DNA from: Pseudonocardia terrae
GTDB lineage: Bacteria > Actinomycetota > Actinomycetes > Mycobacteriales > Pseudonocardiaceae
Assembly: GCF_021343995.1 (NCBI RefSeq)
Contig: NZ_JAJTTE010000012.1
Location: forward strand, 62,001-126,000
Length of the DNA stretch: 64,000 nucleotides
Direction of reading: 5' to 3'
In this document: positions 1 to 8,300 of the stretch, in pieces
Numbering within the stretch: position 1 is the stretch's first letter
How the letters are laid out: every line of letters begins with the position of its first letter
The notes under the pieces: model-generated
What the model was told of the DNA's origin: nothing
Seen by the model: only the letters and a program-made list of their open reading frames with translations
Databases searched by the model: none
Position numbers and translations under genes: made by a program

Positions 1-587
1 CGGCCCGGCACGCCTCGTGGGGCCGGCTGCTGCGCAGCCCGGTCGCCTGGTCGGTCACCGCGTTCATGGGGCTGCAGTCCTTCATGGCCTACGTCGTGAT
101 GGGCTGGCTGCCGCAGATCTACCTGGGCGCGGGCCTGTCCAAGGGGACCGCGGGGGTGATGCTCAGCATCGCGACGCTCGTCGCCGTGCCGTTCAGCCTG
201 ATGGTGCCCGCGATCGCCGCGCGGCGGCGGAGCCAGTCGGGCTGGAACGCCGGGATCACCCTGCTCGCGATCGCCGGCGCGCTCGGGCTGATGCTCGCGC
301 CCGCCCAGGTGCCGTGGCTGTGGGCGGTGCTGCTCGGCACCGGGATGACCGTGTTCGCCATGGCGATGACCGTGATCACGCTGCGCGCGGGCGACGCCGA
401 GACGGCGGCCGGGCTGTCCGCGATGGCGCAGGGCTTCGGCTACCTCATCGCCTCGACGGGCCCGATGCTCGTCGGGCTGCTGCACGAGGCGACCGGCGGC
501 TGGACCGTCTCGCTCGCCGTGCTGCTCGTCGCCCTGGTCGCGCAGCTGGTCGCGGGCGTGCTGGCCGGGCGGCCCCGCACCGTCTGA
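1..587 (+). CDS. MFS transporter, C-terminal part (CynX/NimT-like)
   Basis: The gene enters the window already open (frame begins at base 3) and 194 residues are visible. They form about six hydrophobic helices separated by short loops, with a basic RRRSQ cytoplasmic loop, as expected for the second half of a 12-helix major facilitator. The helix pattern and the segment LPQIYLGAGLSKGTAGVML resemble the CynX/NimT (cyanate/nitroimidazole) branch. It would be an inner-membrane transporter; the substrate cannot be told from this half. It converges on the SGNH hydrolase gene with a 42-bp gap. The family is fairly sure, the substrate unknown. Confidence 0.8.
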   Translation, partial: ARHASWGRLLRSPVAWSVTAFMGLQSFMAYVVMGWLPQIYLGAGLSKGTAGVMLSIATLVAVPFSLMVPAIAARRRSQSGWNAGITLLAIAGALGLMLAPAQVPWLWAVLLGTGMTVFAMAMTVITLRAGDAETAAGLSAMAQGFGYLIASTGPMLVGLLHEATGGWTVSLAVLLVALVAQLVAGVLAGRPRTV

Positions 588-629
588 CCGGCTGGGCCCC
601 GAGGGGGGCGTGTTCAGGTGACGGCGGTG

Positions 630-1424
630 TCAGGCGACGGCGGTGCGCAGGGCCGGCACGTAGCCGCGGACGTACCCGGTGGCCGTGGGGTGGTAGGCGC
701 CCGGGCCGCCGGGCGCCACGATCCACGGGGCGGCGCTGCACAGCCCGTGTCCGGCGAAGGCGGGCCGGACGTCGACGAACGTCGCCCCGAACCGCCGCGC
801 GGTCTCGGCGATCCGGTCGTTCAGCACGTCCGCCCCGGCGTCGATGCGCGCGCTGCGGACCGTGTTGAGCGGGCAGCCCGGCCCCCTGCCGAAGAGGCGC
901 GGGTACCCGAGGACCACGACCTTCGCGCCCGGGGCGCGCACGTGCACCGTGCCGAGGACGACCGCCAGGGCGGAGGGCAGGACGTACCGGGCCACCCGCT
1001 CGCCCGCCTGGACGGCCTGGTCGCAGGCGGCGTCGTCGGGCGCCGTGGCGCAGCGGGCGAGGACCGGGGCGAACCCGGTGTCGTTGCCGCCCACGGTGAG
1101 CGTGACGAGGTCGGTGTCCTTCGTGACCGCGGAGACCTGGTCGCGCAGCACGCCCACGGTGGTCGCGCCGCTGCACGCGACCGAGGTGAACGACGCCGGG
1201 TGGGTCGCGGCGGCGTAGCGGGCCGGGTAGGAGGCGGCGCTGCGGGCGCACGCGCCGCTCGTGCCGTCCGGGGTGCCGCCGACGCCCGCGGCGTAGGAGT
1301 CGCCGAGCGCGACGTAGTCGACGGGTGGGGCGGCGGAGGCGGTCTGCACGCCCGCGAGCGTCGCGGCCAGGGCCAGGACGAGCGGGACGACCGTTCGGCG
1401 GAGCCCGGGGCGGAAGCGGCGCAC
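630..1424 (-). CDS. secreted SGNH/GDSL-family hydrolase
   Basis: A likely exported esterase or lipase. From the GTG at 1424 the protein begins with an arginine-rich n-region, a hydrophobic stretch and an A-S-A-A cleavage region, a normal Sec signal peptide. Then come block I GDSY (nucleophile Ser), block III VGGND and, near the end, AYHPTATGY, which supplies the catalytic His. Length (about 264 aa) is usual for actinobacterial secreted SGNH lipases. The frame also runs back to a TTG at 1460, but that would put a hydrophilic piece before the signal peptide, so the GTG is preferred. Substrate not predictable. Confidence 0.85.
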   Translation of the reverse strand: MRRFRPGLRRTVVPLVLALAATLAGVQTASAAPPVDYVALGDSYAAGVGGTPDGTSGACARSAASYPARYAAATHPASFTSVACSGATTVGVLRDQVSAVTKDTDLVTLTVGGNDTGFAPVLARCATAPDDAACDQAVQAGERVARYVLPSALAVVLGTVHVRAPGAKVVVLGYPRLFGRGPGCPLNTVRSARIDAGADVLNDRIAETARRFGATFVDVRPAFAGHGLCSAAPWIVAPGGPGAYHPTATGYVRGYVPALRTAVA

Positions 1425-1557
1425 GATCCCATCCAGCCAGCCGGCCGCCGCCCGGCACAACCGCCGTCCGGTGATCGCGGGGAGGAGCGCCCGCCGTCGA
1501 TCGACCTCGGCCGCGCCGACCGAACCGTCTGACCTACCGGACGACCGTTCAACCGGC

Positions 1558-1563
1558 TAGCGT
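1558..1563 (+). promoter_or_regulatory. candidate -10 element TAGCGT before the thioredoxin-like gene
   Basis: TAGCGT fits the actinobacterial TAnnnT -10 pattern and lies 7 nt before the GTG at 1571, so the transcript could be leaderless. No convincing -35 hexamer is visible. Confidence 0.4.
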
Positions 1564-1570
1564 GCGGAGC

Positions 1571-3031
1571 GTGTCGGTGCCGACGGAGGAGCGGGAGACG
1601 GTGACATGGCCCGCGGACGGGTTGGTCGCCGTCGTCAAGCAGGACTGTCCGACCTGCCGGCTGGTCGAGCCCGTGCTCGCCGGCCTGCCGGGGCTGACCG
1701 TCTTCACCCAGGACGATCCCGCGTTCCCCGCGGGCGTCGCCGACCGGCGCGACGACACGGACCTGGACGCCAGCCTCGCCCTCGACATCGAGACCGTGCC
1801 CACGCTCGTCCGGTTCGCCGGCGGCGTCGAACAGGGCCGGATCGTCGGGTGGAGCCGCGCGCAGTGGGCGGAGTTCACGGGCGTCGCCGACCTGGGCGAG
1901 GGCCTGCCGGAGTACCGGCCGGGCTGCGGCTCCCGCACCCAGGACCCGGACGTGGCCGAGGAGATCCTGGTCCGCACCCGCGGCGGGTCGCTGCGGGCGC
2001 GCCGGCTGGAGATCGCGGCGCTCGAGGACGAGGCGGAGGCGCTCTTCGACCGCGGGTTCACCGACGGGCTACCGGTCGTCGCCCCGACCCCGGCGCGGGT
2101 GCTGCGCATGCTGGAGGGCACCTCGCGCAAGCCGGACGAGGTGGTGGCCGTGGTCCCGCCGAACCTGGCCGAGGCGACCGTGGAGAAGGTGGCGATCAAC
2201 GCCGTCCTCGCCGGGTGCCGGCCGGAGTACCTGCCCGTCGTGCTCGCCGCGGTCGAGGCGGCGTGCACGGACGAGTTCAACGCCCACGGCCTGCTCGCCA
2301 CCACCTGGGGCGCCGGTCCGGCGATCGTCGTCAACGGTCCGATCCGCGGCGAGATCGGGATGAACTGGGCCGGCAATGCGCTCGGCCAGGGCAACCGCGC
2401 CAACTCGACGATCGGCCGGGCGCTGCAGCTGGTGATCCGCAACGTCGGCGGCGGGCGCCCGCAGGAGGTCGACCGGGCCGCGCTGGGTCACCCCGGCAAG
2501 GTCGGGTTCTGCTTCGCCGAGGACGAGGAGGGCTCGCCGTTCGAGCCGCTCGCGCAGAGCCGCGGGGTGCCTGCCGGGCGCTCGGCCGTCACGGTCTTCG
2601 CGGCGGAGGGGCCGCGCGGGCTCGCCGACCAGATCTCCCGCGCCCCCGAGTCGTTGGCCCGGTCGCTCGCGCAGGGCCTGCGGTCGGTCTGCCACTGGAA
2701 GCTGCCCGGCGGGTTCGACGCGTCCCTGGTCCTGAGCCCGGAGCACGGCCGGACCTTCCGGGAGGCGGGCTGGGACCGCGCCCGGCTGCACCGGGAGCTG
2801 GACGAGCTGTTGCTGCTGGACCGTGCCGAGATCACCCGCGGGGCGGGCGGCATCGACGAGGGCGTGCCCGCGCGCGCGTCGGACCGTCCCGTGCCGAAGT
2901 TCCGGCCGGGCGGTTACATGATCATGTACGCCGGCGGTGGCGCCGGGATGTTCTCGGCCGTGATCGGCGGCTGGGCCGGTGGACCGGGCGGGAGCGCGCC
3001 CGTGACGAGGGAGGTCGACCCGTGGCGGTGA
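1571..3031 (+). CDS. thioredoxin-like protein with a long uncharacterised C-terminal domain, partner of the UGSC selenoprotein
   Basis: 486 aa from GTG 1571. Residues about 10-100 look like a thioredoxin fold: VVKQDCPTCRLVEP carries a C-P-T-C redox pair and ETVPTLVRF is the cis-proline segment. After about residue 140 a roughly 330-residue domain follows (DGLPVVAPTPARVLRMLEG, then Gly/Asn-rich GNALGQGNRANSTIGRALQ) that I do not recognise by function. Start choices: GTG 1562 overlaps the -10-like TAGCGT; GTG 1571 fits a leaderless start; GTG 1601 follows GGAGGA. The stop overlaps the next gene by 10 nt, so the pair is probably translationally coupled. A role in reducing or serving the neighbouring selenoprotein is inference. 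Confidence 0.75.
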   Translation: MSVPTEERETVTWPADGLVAVVKQDCPTCRLVEPVLAGLPGLTVFTQDDPAFPAGVADRRDDTDLDASLALDIETVPTLVRFAGGVEQGRIVGWSRAQWAEFTGVADLGEGLPEYRPGCGSRTQDPDVAEEILVRTRGGSLRARRLEIAALEDEAEALFDRGFTDGLPVVAPTPARVLRMLEGTSRKPDEVVAVVPPNLAEATVEKVAINAVLAGCRPEYLPVVLAAVEAACTDEFNAHGLLATTWGAGPAIVVNGPIRGEIGMNWAGNALGQGNRANSTIGRALQLVIRNVGGGRPQEVDRAALGHPGKVGFCFAEDEEGSPFEPLAQSRGVPAGRSAVTVFAAEGPRGLADQISRAPESLARSLAQGLRSVCHWKLPGGFDASLVLSPEHGRTFREAGWDRARLHRELDELLLLDRAEITRGAGGIDEGVPARASDRPVPKFRPGGYMIMYAGGGAGMFSAVIGGWAGGPGGSAPVTREVDPWR

Positions 3032-3570
3032 GCCCTGCCGGAGCGACGGGGTCGCTGGTGATCCTGGACCCGACGGACGAGTCCGCGCCCGACGCGCGCA
3101 CCGCGCTCGAGCGCCCGGCCTCGCTCGACGGGCTGCGCGTCGGCCTGCTCGACATCTCCAAGGCCCGCGGCGACGTGTTCCTCGACCGGCTCGCCGAGCT
3201 GCTCGCCGAGCGCGGGATCACGGTGCGCCGCTACGCCAAGCCGACGTTCACCAAGCCGATGCCGCCGGACCTGCGGCGCGAGATCACCACCGAGTGCGAC
3301 GTGGTGATCGAGGCCCTCGCCGATTGAGGCTCGTGCACGTCGTGCAGTGTGCACGACTTCGTCGCCCTCGAGGGCCGGGGCGTGATCGCGGCCTTCCTCG
3401 CGTCGACGCAGTTCGTGGTGGCCGCCGAGGCCCAGGCGAAGGCGCTCGGGTACCGCGAGGTGCCGTCGGTGTTCGTGCCGCACCCGATCCAGGACCGCAC
3501 GGACGACGAGCTGCGCGCGCTCGCCGACGCCGCGCTGGAGGAGGTGCTGGCGGCCGTCACCCGGCGGTGA
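3022..3570 (+). CDS. UGSC-family selenoprotein (TGA at 3325-3327 read as selenocysteine)
   Basis: A frame of 101 codons from GTG 3022 meets one TGA and continues in the same frame for 81 codons to TGA 3568-3570, giving 182 aa with Sec102. The residues after the TGA are G-S-C-T-S-C-S-V-H-D, so the joint reads U-G-S-C, the defining motif of the family named UGSC (seleno)protein, in which some members carry Cys instead of Sec. Upstream SLDGLRVGLLDISKARGDVF and downstream ASTQFVVAAEAQAKALGYR look like one small alpha/beta protein. GAGGGAGG at 3007-3014 sits 7 nt before GTG 3022 (GTG 3028 is the alternative). Biochemical function is unknown; the Sec/Cys cluster suggests redox or selenolate chemistry. 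A broken gene is the alternative, but the hairpin after the TGA argues against it. Confidence 0.85.
3325..3357 (+). promoter_or_regulatory. bacterial SECIS-like hairpin after the Sec TGA
   Basis: TGA at 3325-3327 is followed by GTCGTGCA (3339-3346), loop GTG (3347-3349) and TGCACGAC (3350-3357), a perfect 8-bp stem. The loop starts 19 nt after the TGA and its first base is G. Both agree with the general bacterial SECIS model bound by SelB (small apical loop with an early G, about 16-37 nt from the UGA). A weaker alternative fold pairs TGCAC 3334-3338 with GTGCA 3342-3346. Confidence 0.75.
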
Positions 3571-3618
3571 GCGCCTGCCGCTGCTCCGGCGTGCAGCCCT
3601 TCGCCAGGGTGGCCGGGA

Positions 3619-4380
3619 TCAGCGGCAGGCCAGCTCCAGGCTGCCGAGCCGGTCGATCGACGCGACGACGACGTCGCCCGGCCCGACCGGCACCGCCGCC
3701 GTCAGGCCACCGGACAGGACGATCTCGCCCGCCCGCAGGCCCTCGCCCTCGGCGGCGAGTGCACGGACCAGCCAGGCGACCGCGGCGGCCGGGTGCCCGA
3801 GCGAGGCCGCACCCGACGCGGTGGCGACGACCTTGCCGTTCCTCTCCAGCACCACGCCGACGAGCCGCAGGTCGATCCCCTCGGGCGACACCGGGGCCCC
3901 GACGACGTACCGGGCGGCCGAGGTGTTGTCCGCGACGACGTCGGCCATCGTGAAGCGGTAGTCGGCGTAGCGGGAGTCGAGGACCTCGATCCCCACGGTG
4001 ACGCCCGACGACGCGGCCACCACGTCGGCCGCGGTGACGTGCGGGCCGGCCAGGTCGCGGCCGAGGGTGAACACGATCTCGGGCTCGCAGCGCGGCTGGA
4101 TCTGCGCGCCGGTGTCCAGTGGCTCGCCGAGGTCGAGCGCCCCGGCGGCCGGGAGGAACCCGTAGATCGGCTCGGAGATGTTCACCTGCTTCTGCTTGGC
4201 CCGCGAGGTCACCCCCAGCTTCCAGCCGGCCAACGGGCCGGCGGCGCCGCGCAGCGCGCGTTGCACCTGGTAGGCGGTGGGGATGTCCAGCTCGGGGAAC
4301 TCGTCGGACAGCGTGCCGATCGCAGTGCGGTCGGCGACCGCCTTGCTGAGCCGGGCGGCCAGCTCGCTGATGGTGATCAT
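3619..4380 (-). CDS. 2-oxo-3-hexenedioate decarboxylase (4-oxalocrotonate decarboxylase, DmpH/XylI type)
   Basis: 253 aa. It matches the hydratase/decarboxylase fold of meta-cleavage pathways: GWKLGVTSRAKQKQVNISEP, then EPEIVFTLGRDL with an E-x-E metal-binding pattern, GIEVLDSRY, and a terminal GPGDVVVASIDRLGSLEL. The family converts 4-oxalocrotonate to 2-oxopent-4-enoate and CO2, usually bound to its partner hydratase. Its ATG (4378-4380) overlaps the TGA of the upstream hydratase gene, the classic tight pair. Decarboxylase rather than hydratase is inferred from the 'MQ-free' KQKQVN segment and from the pairing; the two activities are hard to separate by eye. No ring-cleavage dioxygenase or aldolase is in the window. 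Confidence 0.75.
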   Translation of the reverse strand: MITISELAARLSKAVADRTAIGTLSDEFPELDIPTAYQVQRALRGAAGPLAGWKLGVTSRAKQKQVNISEPIYGFLPAAGALDLGEPLDTGAQIQPRCEPEIVFTLGRDLAGPHVTAADVVAASSGVTVGIEVLDSRYADYRFTMADVVADNTSAARYVVGAPVSPEGIDLRLVGVVLERNGKVVATASGAASLGHPAAAVAWLVRALAAEGEGLRAGEIVLSGGLTAAVPVGPGDVVVASIDRLGSLELACR

Positions 4381-5162
4381 GCGCCCACCCTCACGGTGAC
4401 CGCGCCGAGGCGGTCGAACTCGGCCCGGAACACGTCGCCCGGGGTCATCGGGACGGCCGCGTGCAGCGCGCCCGTCATGATCAGGTGGCCGGGTTCGAGG
4501 GCGACCCCGTTCTCGCCCAGGACGTTCGCCAGCCACGCGACGACGGCGACCGGGTCGCCGAGCGCCGCCGCGCCGGCCCCGGTGTCGACCAGCTCGCCGT
4601 TGCGCGTGAGGGTCATGCCGACGAGCCGGGTGTCCAGGTCCGCGACCGGCACGATCCGGCTCGACGTCGCGACGGCGCCGTTGGACGCCAGGTCGGCGAC
4701 GGTGTCGGCCAGCTTGATCCGCCAGTCGGCGATGCGGGAGTCGACGATCTCCATCCCGGCGACGGCCCCGGCGAGCGCGGCGCGCGCCTGCGTGACAGTG
4801 ACGCCCGGGCCGGCCAGCCGCTCGCCCAGCACGAACACGATCTCGGCCTCGACCTTGGGCGCGATGAACCGGCTCAGCGGGATCTCGTCGCCGTCGCGGT
4901 AGACGGTCGAGGCGAGGACGGGCCCGTGGTCGGGGGAGTCGACGCCGATCATCTTCTGCATGGGCTCGGAGGTCAGACCGACCTTGTACCCGACGATCCG
5001 GTCGCCGTCGGCGAGCAGGAGGTCGACCAGCTCGCGCTGCACCGCGTACCCGTCGGCCATCCCGAGCGTCGGGTCGTCGTCGGTGAAGGGCGGGATCGGT
5101 GTGCGGGTGCGCCGGGCGTCGTAGAGCGCCCGGGCCCTCGCCGCCGCGTCCGTCACGGGCAT
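4377..5162 (-). CDS. 2-keto-4-pentenoate hydratase (MhpD/DmpE/TesE type)
   Basis: 261 aa from ATG 5162, chosen because GAGGAGG lies just before it; the frame also extends to an ATG at 5192 that lacks such a site. GYKVGLTSEPMQKMIGVDSP, KVEAEIVFVLGERL (E-x-E metal ligands), GMEIVDSRIADW and LHAAVPMTPGDVF are typical of the hydratases that add water to 2-hydroxypenta-2,4-dienoate to give 4-hydroxy-2-oxovalerate. The ATGA overlap with the decarboxylase gene places both in one transcript that serves the lower meta-cleavage route. Which aromatic or steroid substrate feeds it cannot be seen here. Confidence 0.8.
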   Translation of the reverse strand: MPVTDAAARARALYDARRTRTPIPPFTDDDPTLGMADGYAVQRELVDLLLADGDRIVGYKVGLTSEPMQKMIGVDSPDHGPVLASTVYRDGDEIPLSRFIAPKVEAEIVFVLGERLAGPGVTVTQARAALAGAVAGMEIVDSRIADWRIKLADTVADLASNGAVATSSRIVPVADLDTRLVGMTLTRNGELVDTGAGAAALGDPVAVVAWLANVLGENGVALEPGHLIMTGALHAAVPMTPGDVFRAEFDRLGAVTVRVGA

Positions 5163-5372
5163 GGCACCTCCTCGTTCGGTGATCCTGTCCATCCTCCCCC
5201 GGCCCGGCCGTCGCGGTCACGACCGCCGGTCCTCCCCTCGGAACGCCCTGCCGGCCACGGTCGTCGGGACGCCCTCGCGGGTCCTCGGCGCCCGCGCGGT
5301 CGCGGTGGTGCAGAGTGTCCGGAGGGCGGCGGCGACGGTGTCGGCGCCGGTGGCGCGTTCGTGGGGGGCATC

Positions 5373-8300
5373 GTGGCCGTCGAGTTCGATCTGGGGACCC
5401 GGTACCGGACGGACGGCGGGCCGGCCCCCGTCACCGGGGTGCAGGCCGTCGCGCGGCTACTCGTGGAGCAGCACGCGGCCGACGCGGCCGCGGGCCTGCG
5501 CACCGCGTCGTTCGTCTCGGGCTATCAGGGCAGTCCCCTCGGCGGACTGGACAAGACCCTCGCCGGGCTGCCCGCGCTCGCCGAGGGTGCGGGCCTGCGG
5601 TTCGTCCCCGGGGTCAACGAGGAACTGGCCGCGACGGCGGTGTGGGGCAGCCAGGTCGAGGTGCCGGGCCACGAGCGGACCGTCGACGGCGCCGTGGGGG
5701 TCTGGTACGGCAAGGCCCCCGGCGTGGACCGGGCCGGCGACCCGTTCCGGCACGGCAACATCTGCGGCGCCCACCCGCACGGCGGCGTGCTGGTGCTCGC
5801 CGGCGACGATCCGGGCTGCAAGTCCTCGACGATCCCGTGCGTCTCGGAGCGGACGCTCGCCGGCTACGGGCTGCCCGTGCTGTACCCGGCCGACGCGGCG
5901 GACGTCGTGCGGCTGGGCCGGTACGGCATCGCGCTGAGCCGGGCGTCGGGCATGTGGGTGGGGCTGAAGATCACCGCCGACGTGGCCGACGGCGTGTACG
6001 CGCTCGACCCGGCCGAGGTCTCCGACCTCGGGATCACGGTGCCGGAGCTCGAGTGGGAGGGCCGACCCTGGCGGTACCGGCAGTACCCGATGCTCATCCC
6101 GCCGGCGTCACTGGAGGCGGAGGCCCAGCTGTACGGGCCGCGCTGGGCGATGGTCCGGGCGTTCCTGGCCGCCAACCCGGTCGACGTCCTGGTGGACCCC
6201 GCGCCGGGCGCGACGATCGGGATCGTGGCCGGCGGGAAGGCGTTCGGCGACGTCCGGCAGGCGCTGCGGGACCTCGGCGTCGACTCCGGCGTGCGGCTGC
6301 TCAAGCTCGGTGCGATCCACCCGCTGGAGCGGGAGCGTCTGCGGGACTTCGCCGCCGGGCTCGACACCGTGCTGGTGGTGGAGGAGAAGGCGCCGTTCGT
6401 GGAGACGGCGGTGCGCGACGCGCTGTACGGCATGCCCGCCGCGCCCGCGGTGCTGGGCGCGGCCGACGCGGCCGGCGCCCCGCTGGTGCCGCAGGCCGGC
6501 GAGCTCACCGCGGCGGTGCTGACCGGACCGCTGCGCCGGGTGCTCCGCGACCGCCTCCCGCTCGCCGCGCCGAGGTCCGCGCCGCCGCTGGAGCTGCTGC
6601 CGGTCGCGCGCACCCCGTACTTCTGCTCGGGCTGCCCGCACAACCGCTCGACCGTGGTCCCCGAGGGCGCGGTCGCCGGCGGCGGCATCGGCTGCCACGC
6701 GATGGTGGCGCTGACCCACCGCGAGGCCAGCGAGGTCGGCTCGCTCACGCAGATGGGCGGCGAGGGCGCGCAGTGGATCGGCCAGGCGCCGTTCACCACG
6801 GCCGGCCACATGTTCCAGAACATGGGCGACGGCACGTTCGCGCACTCCGGGCAGCTCGCGGTGCAGGCGTGCGTGGCCGCGGGCGTCACGATCACGTACA
6901 AGCTGCTCTACAACCGGGCCGTCGCCATGACCGGCGGCCAGGACGCCGAGGGCGGGCTCGAGGTGCCCGCGCTGGCCGCGAAGCTGCTGGCCGAGGGCGT
7001 CGCGAGGATCATCGTGTGCGCCGACGAGCCGCACCGCTTCCGGGACCTGCCGCCGTTGCCGAAGGGCGTGGACCTCTGGCACCGGGACCGGTTCGACGAG
7101 GCGCAGCGGGTGCTGGGGGAGACCCCGGGCGTCACGGTGCTGATCTACGACCAGCGGTGCGCCGCGGAGTCCCGGCGGCTGCGCAAGCGCGGCGCGATCC
7201 CGGTTCGGCCCACCCGCGTCGTGATCAACGAGGCGGTCTGCGAGGGCTGCGGCGACTGCGGCGCGAAGTCGAACTGCCTGTCGGTGCAGCCGGTCGACAC
7301 CGAGTTCGGGCGCAAGACCCGCATCGACCAGACCTCGTGCAACACCGACTACTCGTGCCTCGACGGGGACTGCCCGTCGTTCGTCACGGTCGAGGCGCCC
7401 GGCGGCCGGGCGGCGCGCCGCGAACGGCCGGAACCGCCGCCGGTGCCCGACGTCGCGGTGCCGGAGGCCGGCGACGTCTTCCTGGCCGGGATCGGCGGCA
7501 CGGGCATCGTCACGGTCAACCAGGTACTCGGCTCCGCCGCGGTGCGCGACGGGCGGGCGGTCCACGGCGTCGACCAGACGGGGCTCTCGCAGAAGGCCGG
7601 CCCGGTCGTCTCGCACCTGCGGGTCGGGGACCCCGCCGTCCTCGGTCCGGCGAACCGGGTCGGGACCGCGGACTGCTACCTCGCCTTCGACGTGCTGGTG
7701 GGGGCGGACTCCCGCTTCCTCGCCCACGCCGCGGAGGACCGGACCACCGCCGTCGTCTCGACCAGCCCGGTCCCCACGGGGGCACAGGTCCGCGACGCGG
7801 GCGTGACCCCGCAGGCCGCCGACGAGCTGGTCGCCCGGATCGCCGGGCGGTCCCGCGCCGTCGTCACGCTCGACGCGCAGGCCGCGGCCGAGGCCCTGTT
7901 CGGCGACGCGATGCCGGCCAACCTGCTGCTGGTCGGCGCGGCGTACCAGGCCGGGGTGCTGCCGGTCCCGGCCGCGGCGATCGAGTGGGCGATCGAGCTC
8001 AACGGCGTGGCGGTCGCGGCCAACACCGCGGCGTTCCGCTGGGGCCGGGTGGCGGTCGCCGACCCGGTGGCCTTCGCGGCGGCGGTCCCGTCGGCGGCCG
8101 TGCGGGACCCCGAGCCCTCCGGCCTCGACCTGGGGGAGCTGGCGGGGGAGACCCGGCGGCTGGTCGACGTCCGGGCCGCCGGGCTGGTCGCCTACCAGTC
8201 GGCGCGGACGGCGCGCGCGTACGTCGCCGACGTGCGGACCGTGTGGCGGGCCGAGCGGGCGGTGGGCGAGGACACGCGGTTCTCCGAGGCCGTGGCCCGT

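Noticed and set aside
3349..3570. A separate 73-aa gene starting GTG 3349 after the TGA
   Set aside because: No ribosome site, the GTG is the loop of the hairpin, and the frame continues the upstream gene through the UGSC motif.
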